Source of the DNA: Microbacterium sp. cf332
Lineage (GTDB): Bacteria; Actinomycetota; Actinomycetes; Actinomycetales; Microbacteriaceae
Direction of reading: 5' to 3'
Assembly (NCBI RefSeq): GCF_900102175.1
Contig: NZ_FNKN01000001.1
Span: forward strand, 620,001-684,000
Length of the DNA stretch: 64,000 nt
In this document: in pieces, positions 56,872-64,000 of the stretch
How the letters are laid out: each line of letters starts with the position of its first letter
Numbering within the stretch: position 1 is the first letter of the stretch
Made by a program: the position numbers and the translations under genes
The notes under the pieces: generated by a model
Databases searched by the model: none
What the model saw: only the letters and a program-made list of their open reading frames with translations
What the model was told of the DNA's origin: nothing

Positions 56872-57446
56872 GCCGAACCGGGGGTCGCCGGCATCTTGAG
56901 CGGGATGAGGTCTCGCGGCGGCATGGGGGAACCGCCGCGGACGACGACGAGCGAACGGAACAGGTCCTCCACCTGCGCTGCGGCGTCGACGTCGTTCGTC
57001 GCCGCTCCGCCGATCACGCCGCGCAGGAACCAGCGAGGCCCGTCGATCCCGACGAACCGTGCGAGGCGCTTGCCGCTGCCCTCCGCCCCCGCGATGACGG
57101 GGACCTCGGCGAGCAGCTCGGGGCCTAGCGGACCCTCGCGCTCCTCGACGCGGCCACCCTGCTGACGCACCTGCTGACGGATCTGCTCGCGCGTCTCCTC
57201 CCACAGGCCCGTGGAGCGGGGCGCGGCGAACGGCTGTACCTGCAGGGTCGATCCCGCGTAGTCGAGACCCACCGCGACGATCCGCTTGGTCTGCTCCTCG
57301 ACCTCGAGCCGCAGGTTCAGTCCCTCGCGCGGAAGCACTTTGATGCCACCGAGGTCGATGTAGGGACGCACCGGGTTCGCCTCGGACTCGTCGAACGGGC
57401 CGACTGTCGCGCGATCGAGGGGTGCGGACTTCGCGTCGTCGCTCAT
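56868..57446 (-). CDS. DUF3710 domain-containing protein
   Basis: A 192-residue protein of the DUF3710 family found next to dut in many Actinobacteria. RPYIDLGGIKVLPREGLNLRLEVEEQTKRIVAV opens it, then LQVQPFAAPRSTGLWEETREQIRQQVRQQGG and RFVGIDGPRWFLRGVIGGAA. No catalytic motif is known. It overlaps dut by 4 nt and DUF3159 by 4 nt, indicating one transcription unit. Confidence 0.88.
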   Translation of the reverse strand: MSDDAKSAPLDRATVGPFDESEANPVRPYIDLGGIKVLPREGLNLRLEVEEQTKRIVAVGLDYAGSTLQVQPFAAPRSTGLWEETREQIRQQVRQQGGRVEEREGPLGPELLAEVPVIAGAEGSGKRLARFVGIDGPRWFLRGVIGGAATNDVDAAAQVEDLFRSLVVVRGGSPMPPRDLIPLKMPATPGSA

Positions 57447-57895
57447 GCGGGTGTTCCTGTCTGCTGGTAACCGGTCGAACCGAAGCCTCCGACGCCGCGC
57501 ACGCTCTCGGGCAGCGCCTCCACCGGGATGAAGCGAGCCCGGGTCACCGGCATGACGATCAGCTGCGCGATGCGGTCGCCGGGCTCGACGGCGTACGGCT
57601 CGGAGGTATCGGTGTTCAGAAGCGTGACCTTGATCTCGCCGCGGTAGCCGGCGTCGACGGTCCCCGGCGAGTTGACGACGGTGATGCCGTGTTTGGCGGC
57701 CAGGCCGCTGCGCGGGACCACGAAGGCCGCGAAACCGTCGGGGAGGGCGATCCGCACGCCGGTCGCGACGAGCGCGCGTTGCCCGGGCTCGAGGCGGACG
57801 GCCTCGGCAGACACCAGATCGGCGCCGGCGTCCCCGGGGTGCGCGTACACGGGGACGTCGGCGGCGATAATGGGGACGTCCACGGATTCGGTCAC
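57443..57895 (-). CDS. dut: dUTP diphosphatase
   Basis: A 150-residue trimeric dUTPase that hydrolyses dUTP to dUMP and keeps uracil out of DNA. Motif 1 HPGDAGADLVSAE, motif 2 VPRSGLAAKHG, motif 3 VNSPGTVDAGYRGEIKV and the C-terminal GGFGSTG motif 5 are complete. The start is GTG 57895; TAGCCT lies exactly 6 nt upstream, as at rarA, indicating a leaderless message. The divergent DUF3093 start is only 12 nt away. Confidence 0.96.
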   Translation of the reverse strand: MTESVDVPIIAADVPVYAHPGDAGADLVSAEAVRLEPGQRALVATGVRIALPDGFAAFVVPRSGLAAKHGITVVNSPGTVDAGYRGEIKVTLLNTDTSEPYAVEPGDRIAQLIVMPVTRARFIPVEALPESVRGVGGFGSTGYQQTGTPA

Positions 57896-57901
57896 CCCAC
57901 G

Positions 57902-57907
57902 AGGCTA
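57902..57907 (-). promoter_or_regulatory. candidate -10 box for leaderless dut mRNA
   Basis: TAGCCT on the minus strand, 6 nt before the GTG start of dut and directly adjacent to the DUF3093 ATG on the other strand. Confidence 0.5.
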
Positions 57908-58384
57908 ATGCACAGTTCCGCCCCCACCACCCCGTCAGCCACGAGCTATCGCGAGCGCCTGAGCCCGTCGCTCTGGGTGCTGGTCAGCGCCGCCGTCTGC
58001 GGTCCGATGGTCGCGCTCGTCCTGGCCCCGCTCGACTCCGTCATCGGCCTGATCGCCGGGATCGCCGTCAGCGCTCTCGTCGTCGCCGCGCTGATCGCCC
58101 TCTCCCCCGTCGTCGAGATCGCCGACGGCCGGCTCCGCGTCGGACGCGCGAACATCGAGATCTCCTACCTGGGGGCCGTCGAGACGCTCAGCGGTGAGGC
58201 GGCGCGTCACGCACGCGGACCCGGTCTCGCGTCGACGGCCTGGCACATGCTGCGCGGCGGCGTGGACGGCATCGTGCGTGTCGAGATCGACGATGACGAC
58301 GATCCCATCAGCCACTGGGTGTTCTCCTCCCGCACCCCCACCCGGGTCGCCGCCGTGCTCGAGCAGGCGCGCGAACGGGCCTGA
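57908..58384 (+). CDS. DUF3093 membrane protein
   Basis: A 158-residue actinobacterial DUF3093 protein with two transmembrane helices (VLVSAAVCGPMVALVLAPL and VIGLIAGIAVSALVVAALIAL) and a small outer or cytoplasmic domain ending in DDPISHWVFSSRTPTRVAAVLEQ. Function unknown. It is divergent from dut with only 12 nt between the start codons, and its GAGG sits 3 nt before the ATG, so its translation signal is poor. Confidence 0.85.
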   Translation: MHSSAPTTPSATSYRERLSPSLWVLVSAAVCGPMVALVLAPLDSVIGLIAGIAVSALVVAALIALSPVVEIADGRLRVGRANIEISYLGAVETLSGEAARHARGPGLASTAWHMLRGGVDGIVRVEIDDDDDPISHWVFSSRTPTRVAAVLEQARERA

Positions 58385-58435
58385 GACCGCCTGGCGGAGC
58401 TCGTCACAGCCGAGGCCGGCACGGCGAAATGCGAA

Positions 58436-58463
58436 GACCCCCGGCGCCGGAGCGCCGAGGGTC
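58436..58463. terminator. hairpin between DUF3093 and DUF4193
   Basis: GACCC/GGGTC outer stem, a 2x2 internal loop and a GGCGC/GCGCC inner stem around CGGA, in the ~95-nt gap between the two convergent genes. It could terminate both. Confidence 0.5.
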
Positions 58464-58479
58464 TCGGAGATCGTGGTGG

Positions 58480-58773
58480 TCAGGCCGCGCACTCGGTGCA
58501 GATGGCGCCGACCGACGTCTCGTGGTCGATCTGGGTGCGGTGCTTCACGAGGAAGCACTCCATGCAGGTGAACTCGTCCTCCTGCGGGGGGAGGACGACG
58601 ACGTCGAGCTCGAGGTCGGAGAGATCGGCGCCAGGCAGCTCGAACCCGGACGGGTTGTCGGCGTCCTCGTTGTCGATGGAGCCCGACGACTTGTCGGGCA
58701 CGCGCTCCTTCAGGGCCTCGATCGACTCGCTGTCGTCCTCGGTCTTGCGGGGTGCGTCGTAATCCGTAGCCAT
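58480..58773 (-). CDS. DUF4193 zinc-ribbon protein
   Basis: A 97-residue actinobacterial DUF4193 protein. The acidic N-terminal part (DADNPSGFELPGADLSDLELDVVVLPPQ) is followed by FTCMECFLVKHRTQIDH and ICTECAA, two CxxC pairs that form a zinc ribbon. Role unknown; it often accompanies dut and sepH. A possible promoter with TTGCGA and AAACTA lies ~60 nt upstream in the 228-nt gap before sepH. That gap shows no other signal. Confidence 0.9.
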   Translation of the reverse strand: MATDYDAPRKTEDDSESIEALKERVPDKSSGSIDNEDADNPSGFELPGADLSDLELDVVVLPPQEDEFTCMECFLVKHRTQIDHETSVGAICTECAA

Positions 58774-59001
58774 GTCGAAAGGCCTCTACTTCCAGGTGTT
58801 GCCGGTTGCCGCGCCGAGTGGGGCGGCGATAGTTTGCATGACCGGCGCGCTTTTCGCAAAACGTCGCGGAAGATCCTTCCGGGATCGGCTGCGGATGGCC
58901 GGTTCGACCCCCGAAACCGGCGGCGCGCCCCGGATATTCCCGCGCTGCCCGGATGCCTGTGACACCATGACGGCACACGTAACGCTGGGAGGGTTCTGCG
59001 C

Positions 59002-60036
59002 ATGGAACAGCTCAAGGTCATCGGGACCGAGGAGGGCATCCTCGTCCTCGCAACCGAGTCCGGGGAGCGCTTCGCGTTGCCGGTGAACGAGACGCTCCGC
59101 GCCCAGCTGCGGCGCGCCCGACCGGCCGACGAGCCCCGCGCCCCGCGCCCCAGCCCGCGTGAGATCCAGTCGCACATCCGCTCGGGGATGAGCGCCGCGG
59201 ACGTCGCCACGCTGCTCGGAGTCCGGGTCGAGGACGTCGCCCGGTACGAGCGACCCATCATCGCGGAGCGCGAGCACGTGGTCGGGCAGGCGCTGGCCGT
59301 ACCCGTGCTGATCGCCGGCGAGCTCGAACCCGACGCGCAGCCGACCTTCGGCACCGCGGTCCGCACCAAGCTCACCGAGGCGGGAGCGAGCGGCGAACGC
59401 TGGAGCAGTTGGCGCGAGCCCGACGGCTGGATCGTCAAGCTCGAGTTCGCCGTGGGTGAGGTCGAGCACGATGCGCGATGGTCGTTCGACCCGCGCCGCT
59501 CGTCACTCGCGCCCCTGAACTCCGACGCCACGCAGCTCTCGCGACAGGGGTCGCTTCCCGAGGGCCTGATCCCCCGCCTGCGCGCGCTCGACACCCCGCA
59601 GGCCAAGGACGACTCGCGCTTCGACAGCGGCGCGTTCGGACCGCGGCATCCGGCGACCGAGGCGGATGCCGCGACGGCGGGCGCGCTGCGCAGCACCACG
59701 GCGAAGGATGCGGCCATCAAGCGCGCGCCCGAGCCCGTCGTCACCTCCTCCGAGACCGCGGACCTGCTCGAGGCGCTGCGACGCCGTCGCGGTCAGCGCG
59801 AGCCGATGCCGGCGGACGACGCCCACGCGGATGAGCCCCCGGAGCGCACGCCCGTCGCCCTCTTCGACGCGCTCGAGCCCGGCTACCCGGAGCAGAAGCC
59901 CGAGCCCGTGGCCGAAGCCCCGAAGAACGACGCGCCCAAGGACGAGACCGCACCGGAGACCCGTCGCCGCGGCGGACGCTCCTCCCTGCCGTCGTGGGAC
60001 GAGATCGTGTTCGGCGCACGCAGCGAAGACGCCTGA
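59002..60036 (+). CDS. sepH: septation protein SepH
   Basis: A 344-residue SepH, which in Streptomyces and mycobacteria stimulates FtsZ assembly. The N-terminal DUF3071 domain starts MEQLKVIGTEEGILVLATESGERFALPV and includes a helix-turn-helix-like part (GMSAADVATLLGVRVEDVARYERPI). The C-terminal half is a long disordered linker rich in Ala/Pro/Glu, ending SSLPSWDEIVFGAR. GGGAGGG lies 8 nt before the ATG. It is convergent with the phosphodiesterase gene, 13 nt away. Confidence 0.93.
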   Translation: MEQLKVIGTEEGILVLATESGERFALPVNETLRAQLRRARPADEPRAPRPSPREIQSHIRSGMSAADVATLLGVRVEDVARYERPIIAEREHVVGQALAVPVLIAGELEPDAQPTFGTAVRTKLTEAGASGERWSSWREPDGWIVKLEFAVGEVEHDARWSFDPRRSSLAPLNSDATQLSRQGSLPEGLIPRLRALDTPQAKDDSRFDSGAFGPRHPATEADAATAGALRSTTAKDAAIKRAPEPVVTSSETADLLEALRRRRGQREPMPADDAHADEPPERTPVALFDALEPGYPEQKPEPVAEAPKNDAPKDETAPETRRRGGRSSLPSWDEIVFGARSEDA

Positions 60037-60049
60037 CGCGGGAGTCCTC

Positions 60050-61177
60050 TCACGCGAACGCGCCGAGGCGTACCAAGGGCACGATCCGCTCCTGGTCGGT
60101 GAGCGAGCCGTGCTGGCCGATCATCCGCTGCGGTTTCTTGTCGGCTGACCGGTCGTCGTAGTAGGCGACACCGGATCGGGCCGCCACCAGGACGTCGCCG
60201 ATGCGCTCCTCGACCTCCGGATGGACCGCGCCGAACAGACCGGCGCCGATCGCCTCGGCGCGGGTCATCACCCACGATCGGTCCGACTCCGACGCCCGCC
60301 ACCGTGACGCGACCCTCGCGCCCGCGCCGTCGGAGGCGTACAGGTGCAGCATCCGTGGCTCGCCGGCCACGATCTCGACCTCGTCGAGGAGCGGGTCGCC
60401 CTCGTCCAACAGGACGTGGCGATGCGCGGGGACGTCGACCATGCCGTGATCGGCCGTCAGCACGGCACCGATACCGGGGCCCAGCTGCCGGTCCCACCGA
60501 CGCAGCTCCGCGTCGAGCGACTCGAGCTCGGCGGCCCACCGGTCGCTCTCCCAGCCCTGCCCGTGGCCGATGACGTCGAGTTCGGGGATGTAGGCGTAGA
60601 CGAGGGCGCCCTCGTGGGCGGCGGCGAGGGCCTCGGCCGATGCGAGCCGTTCCGCGATGCCGGATGCGGCGACGAACTCGGCACCGCGCACTGTCGCGGT
60701 GGTGAAGCCCGTCCCCGCGTACTGGGCGCGGCTCACCACGAAGCACGGACGACCCGCAGCCGCCTCCCGTTCGAACAGCGGCCGAGAGCGCTGCCACGTG
60801 TGCGGGTCGAGGCCGTCGTGCTCCCAGCCCGTGAGCTGGTTCGGGGCGGCGGAGGTGCCGGGCACGCGCACACGGTAACCGACGATGCCGTGCTCGCCGG
60901 GCGTGACCCCCGTGAACAGGCTCGTCAGGGCAGCCGCGGTCGTCGCCGGGAAGACCGTGCGGGCGGAATCCCGCTTCGTCATGCGCTCGGTGAGGAAGCG
61001 CGCATACGCGGAGCGCTGGCTGAGGTTGCCACGCCCGAGGCCGTCGGCCACGATCACCACGGCCGAACGCGCCGACGGAAACCAGTCGGGTCGTCCCGAG
61101 ACGGACGCGATCAGCTGCGGCAGCACACCGGTGAGGCTCCGGGCCGTGAGCGGGTCGATCGGTAGGCTGGATGTCAT
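60050..61177 (-). CDS. alkaline-phosphatase-superfamily phosphodiesterase (NPP-like)
   Basis: A 375-residue protein of the nucleotide pyrophosphatase/phosphodiesterase type. The first metal aspartate is in [12 protein letters not shown] and the nucleophile threonine is in [22 protein letters not shown]; the second metal site includes [10 protein letters not shown] and [14 protein letters not shown]. No signal peptide is visible, so it is probably cytosolic. The start at 61177 ([14 protein letters not shown]) is chosen. The substrate is unknown. It is divergent from parC. Confidence 0.88.
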   Translation of the reverse strand: MTSSLPIDPLTARSLTGVLPQLIASVSGRPDWFPSARSAVVIVADGLGRGNLSQRSAYARFLTERMTKRDSARTVFPATTAAALTSLFTGVTPGEHGIVGYRVRVPGTSAAPNQLTGWEHDGLDPHTWQRSRPLFEREAAAGRPCFVVSRAQYAGTGFTTATVRGAEFVAASGIAERLASAEALAAAHEGALVYAYIPELDVIGHGQGWESDRWAAELESLDAELRRWDRQLGPGIGAVLTADHGMVDVPAHRHVLLDEGDPLLDEVEIVAGEPRMLHLYASDGAGARVASRWRASESDRSWVMTRAEAIGAGLFGAVHPEVEERIGDVLVAARSGVAYYDDRSADKKPQRMIGQHGSLTDQERIVPLVRLGAFA

Positions 61178-61236
61178 CGCGGACAGTCTTCCACACGGGT
61201 CCGCGCCCCACCCCCGATCGAGGTCCGAACAGCTCC

Positions 61237-63696
61237 ATGGCCGCATCCCGCACCGCTTCACCCGTCCCCGACCAGCCGGAGCGCATCGAGGACGTCGACG
61301 TCTCGGCGGAGATGCAGGGCTCGTTCCTCGAGTACGCCTACTCGGTCATCTACTCGCGCGCCCTGCCCGACGCGCGCGACGGCCTCAAGCCCGTGCAGCG
61401 GCGCATCCTGTTCCAGATGGCCGACATGGGTCTGCGTCCCGACAAGGGTCACGTCAAGAGCGCCCGCGTCGTCGGCGAGGTCATGGGCAAGCTCCACCCC
61501 CACGGCGACTCGGCGATCTACGACGCACTCGTCCGCCTGGCACAGGACTTCGCCCTGCGTGTGCCGCTCGTCGACGGCCACGGCAACTTCGGCTCGCTCG
61601 ACGACGGCCCCGCTGCGGCGCGCTACACCGAGGCGCGGCTCGCGCCCTCGGCCCTCGCGCTCACCGAGAACCTCGACGAGGACGTCGTCGACTTCGTCCC
61701 CAACTACGACGGGCAGTTCCAGCAGCCCGCCGTGCTGCCCGCGGCCTACCCCAACCTGCTCGTCAACGGCACGACGGGCATCGCCGTCGGCATGGCCACG
61801 AACATGGCACCGCACAACCTCATCGAGGTCGTCGCCGCGGCGGTGCACCTGCTCGAGAACCCCGAGGCGACCCTCGACGAGCTCATGGAGTTCGTCCCCG
61901 GTCCCGACCTGCCGGGCGGCGGTGTGATCGTCGGGCTCGATGGCATCAAGGACGCCTACACGAACGGCCGCGGCACCTTCCGCACACGCGCCAAGGTGTC
62001 GGTCGAGTCGCTCGGCCCCCGCCGGACCGGTCTCGTCGTCACCGAGCTGCCCTACATGGTCGGGCCCGAGCGCATCATCGAGAAGATCAAGGATGCCGTC
62101 AACGCGAAGAAGCTCACCGGCATCTCCGACGTCCAGGACTTCACCGACCGCAACCACGGGCTCCGTCTCGTCATCACCATCAAGACGGGCTTCGACCCGA
62201 ACGCCGTGCTCGAGCAGCTCTACCGGCTCACGCCGCTCGAGGACTCGTTCGGCATCAACAATGTCGCGCTCGTCGAGGGACAACCGCAGACGCTCGGTCT
62301 GAAGGAGCTGCTGCGGGTCTATCTCGACCACCGCATCGAGGTCGTCACCCGGCGCAGCCGGTACCGCCTCGCGCGCAAGCAGGAGCGCCTACACCTCGTC
62401 GAGGGCCTGCTCATCGCCATCCTCGACATCGACGAGGTCATCCAGGTCATCCGCGCCTCCGATGACGGCGAGCAGGCCCGTGGCCGCCTGATGGACGTCT
62501 TCGACCTCTCGCAGCCGCAAGCCGAATACATCCTCGAGCTGCGCCTGCGCCGGCTGACGAAGTTCTCACGCATCGAGCTCGAGACCGAGCGCGACCAGTT
62601 GAAGGCCGAGATCGCGCACCTCGAGGAGCTGCTCGCGAGCGACGTGCTCCTGCGTGCGCAGGTCGCGCGCGAACTCGAGGCGGCCTCCGACACCTACGGC
62701 ACCCCGCGCCGCACCCTCCTCCTCAACGGCGGGCCCGTCACGGCCCGCTCGGGCAAGAAGGCCGGCGCAGACCTGCAGATCGCCGACGCCCCCTGCCGGG
62801 TGTTCCTCTCGGCGACGGGGCGGATGGTCCGGGCAGAGCTCGGCGACGATCTGCTCAGCAGCGGGATCGTTCCCCCGGCGCGCCGCAGCAAGCACGACGC
62901 CATCCGTTCCGCCGTCGACACCACGGTGCGCGGCGACCTCGGCGCGGTCACCAGCTCCGGCCGTCTCGTGCGCTTCTCCCCCGTCGACCTGCCCTCGGTC
63001 CCCGGCAACAGCGTGCAGCTCGCCGCCGGCTCGAAGGCCGATCAGTACCTGGGCCTCGGGGCCAACGAGCACGTCGTGGCGATCGTGCCGCTCACCGGCG
63101 AGCCGCCGGTCGCGGTGGGAACAGCGCAGGGCGTCGTCAAGCGCGTCTCGGCCAGCGAGCTCGCCCCGGGCAAGCCCGACGCCGAGATCATCTCGTTGAA
63201 GCCCGGCGACCGTGTCGTCGGAGCGGCTCCGGCCGCGGACGGCAGCGAGCTCGTCTTCGTCACCTCCGACGCTCAGCTCCTGCGCTTCGACGCTGCGGCC
63301 GTGCGGCCGCAGGGACGCGCCGCGGGAGGTATGGCAGGGGTGCGCGTGACCGACGGAGAGCGCGTCGTCGCGTTCACGGCCGTCGCCGCATCCGACGACA
63401 CCGTCGTGGTGACGATCGCCGGATCGACGCAGTCGCTCGCGGGAGCGGATGCCGGCAGCGGCAAGGTGTCTGCGTTCGCGGAGTTCCCCCCGAAGGGGCG
63501 GGCGACCGGCGGTGTCCGCGCGCAACGCTTCCTGCGCGGCGAGGACACGCTGACGCTCGCCTGGGTCGGCGACTCACCGCGTGCCGTGGGCCCCGACGGC
63601 GCCACGCGCGCTCTGCCCGAGGCGGGCGCGAAACGCGACGCGTCGGGACAGCCCCTCGAGGGCGTCATCGGCGCCATCGGCACCGTCGTCGGCTAG
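61237..63696 (+). CDS. parC: DNA topoisomerase IV subunit A (ParC)
   Basis: An 819-residue type IIA topoisomerase subunit [21 protein letters not shown], the quinolone-determining segment [21 protein letters not shown] and the active-site tyrosine in AARYTEARL are intact; six C-terminal beta-pinwheel repeats follow. GyrA is the alternative, but its pairing with a convergent ParE-like gene supports ParC. The reading frame extends to 61171, overlapping the divergent gene; ATG 61237 ([13 protein letters not shown]) is preferred. TAGGCT at 61163-61168 may be its -10 box. Confidence 0.9.
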   Translation: MAASRTASPVPDQPERIEDVDVSAEMQGSFLEYAYSVIYSRALPDARDGLKPVQRRILFQMADMGLRPDKGHVKSARVVGEVMGKLHPHGDSAIYDALVRLAQDFALRVPLVDGHGNFGSLDDGPAAARYTEARLAPSALALTENLDEDVVDFVPNYDGQFQQPAVLPAAYPNLLVNGTTGIAVGMATNMAPHNLIEVVAAAVHLLENPEATLDELMEFVPGPDLPGGGVIVGLDGIKDAYTNGRGTFRTRAKVSVESLGPRRTGLVVTELPYMVGPERIIEKIKDAVNAKKLTGISDVQDFTDRNHGLRLVITIKTGFDPNAVLEQLYRLTPLEDSFGINNVALVEGQPQTLGLKELLRVYLDHRIEVVTRRSRYRLARKQERLHLVEGLLIAILDIDEVIQVIRASDDGEQARGRLMDVFDLSQPQAEYILELRLRRLTKFSRIELETERDQLKAEIAHLEELLASDVLLRAQVARELEAASDTYGTPRRTLLLNGGPVTARSGKKAGADLQIADAPCRVFLSATGRMVRAELGDDLLSSGIVPPARRSKHDAIRSAVDTTVRGDLGAVTSSGRLVRFSPVDLPSVPGNSVQLAAGSKADQYLGLGANEHVVAIVPLTGEPPVAVGTAQGVVKRVSASELAPGKPDAEIISLKPGDRVVGAAPAADGSELVFVTSDAQLLRFDAAAVRPQGRAAGGMAGVRVTDGERVVAFTAVAASDDTVVVTIAGSTQSLAGADAGSGKVSAFAEFPPKGRATGGVRAQRFLRGEDTLTLAWVGDSPRAVGPDGATRALPEAGAKRDASGQPLEGVIGAIGTVVG

Positions 63697-63844
63697 CCCG
63701 GGGGCATGCCGTATTCCGGAGCACGGCGCCGGCCTCGGAAGCTCGGCCGGGAACTCCCCCGAGCTCGCGTCATCCCCGGCGTCCGCGTCATCCCCCGAGC
63801 TTCGTGCGTGCCTCCGCGTCGTCGTGGCCGCGACGCCGGGCGGG

Positions 63845-64000
63845 TCAGGCGTCGATTGCCTCGCGCGAGAGCCGGTCGCTCGACGTGACGATGAAGTCGC
63901 GACGCGGGGCGACCTCGTTGCCCATCAGCAGCTCGAATACGGCGTTCGCGGCGTCGGCGTCTTCGACGCGGACGCGGCGAAGCGTGCGGCCCGCCCGGTC
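63845..64000 (-). CDS. parE: DNA topoisomerase IV subunit B (ParE), C-terminal fragment
   Basis: The last 51 codons of a type IIA topoisomerase B subunit, read to the right edge. The end [21 protein letters not shown] is a conserved feature of the GyrB/ParE C-terminus, followed by [10 protein letters not shown] and TGA. It is convergent with parC. The ~150-nt gap between them has a 6-bp CCGGCC/GGCCGG inverted repeat (63729-63750) and two copies of CGCGTCATCCCC, but no convincing terminator. Confidence 0.85.
   Translation of the reverse strand, partial: DRAGRTLRRVRVEDADAANAVFELLMGNEVAPRRDFIVTSSDRLSREAIDA

Noticed and set aside
63697..63844. Terminator between parC and parE
   Set aside because: Only a 6-bp inverted repeat with an unpaired 10-nt middle and two short direct repeats are seen, too weak to call.

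Overview
The window is chromosomal DNA of a high-GC actinobacterium, most likely a Microbacteriaceae member close to Microbacterium. Three things point there: codons ending in G or C almost throughout, a set of actinobacterial marker families (SepH, DUF3000, DUF3093, DUF3159, DUF3710, DUF4193, DUF349), and a gene order shared with other Actinobacteria (alaS-ruvX-mltG-aroE-aroC-aroK-aroB-aroQ-efp-nusB; relA-secF-secD-yajC-ruvB-ruvA-ruvC-yebC-pdxT-pdxS; thrS beside an Ap4A-phosphorylase-like HIT gene). It is dense core genome. I see no insertion sequence, prophage, CRISPR array, integrase or rRNA operon.

Layout. 1-11497 is one long minus-strand run: alaS, ruvX, mltG, the shikimate genes aroE/aroC/aroK/aroB/aroQ, efp, nusB and an SNF2 ATPase cut by the left edge. 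11565-15633 holds a small membrane-anchored protein, rpsD, an unusual NUDIX-TPR-NUDIX fusion and rarA. 15735-17996 (plus) has a small membrane protein, a DUF349 protein and a solitary AbiEi-like protein. 17983-28333 (minus) carries relA, the Sec accessory genes secF/secD/yajC, the RuvABC Holliday-junction genes, yebC and the vitamin B6 synthase pdxT/pdxS, facing pdxR and pdxY on the plus strand. 30627-33873 has a lipoprotein, the HIT gene and thrS, with a small leader reading frame upstream of thrS. 34072-39973 has an ion-transporter-like permease, an ACT-domain protein, four tRNA genes, a PemK-like protein, the ammonium transporter amtB with a GlnR-like site, and zapE. 40007-47136 has a RibD-like reductase, an alpha/beta hydrolase, DUF3000, RNase D and a thiolase/FadB beta-oxidation pair. 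47198-58773 has pepN, a TetR regulator with an operator on its own start codon, a membrane protein, dxs, aconitase, DUF3159, DUF3710, dut, DUF3093 and DUF4193. 59002-64000 has sepH, a phosphodiesterase, and parC facing the 3' end of parE.

The genes serve translation (alaS, thrS, efp, rpsD, tRNAs), DNA repair and topology (ruvABC, rarA, parC/parE), protein export (secDF, yajC), stringent response (relA), cofactor and aromatic biosynthesis (aro, pdx, dxs), central and fatty-acid metabolism (acnA, fadA/fadB) and cell division (sepH, zapE).

The most interesting signals are regulatory or architectural. They are a 24-bp perfect palindrome upstream of aconitase, a 14-bp palindrome spanning the TetR start codon, a leaderless small reading frame before thrS, many promoters whose -10 box sits 6-7 nt before the start codon (leaderless mRNAs), three -10 boxes that contain the stop codon of the upstream gene, and the NUDIX-TPR-NUDIX fusion. 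I found no clear candidate for a wholly new multi-gene system.
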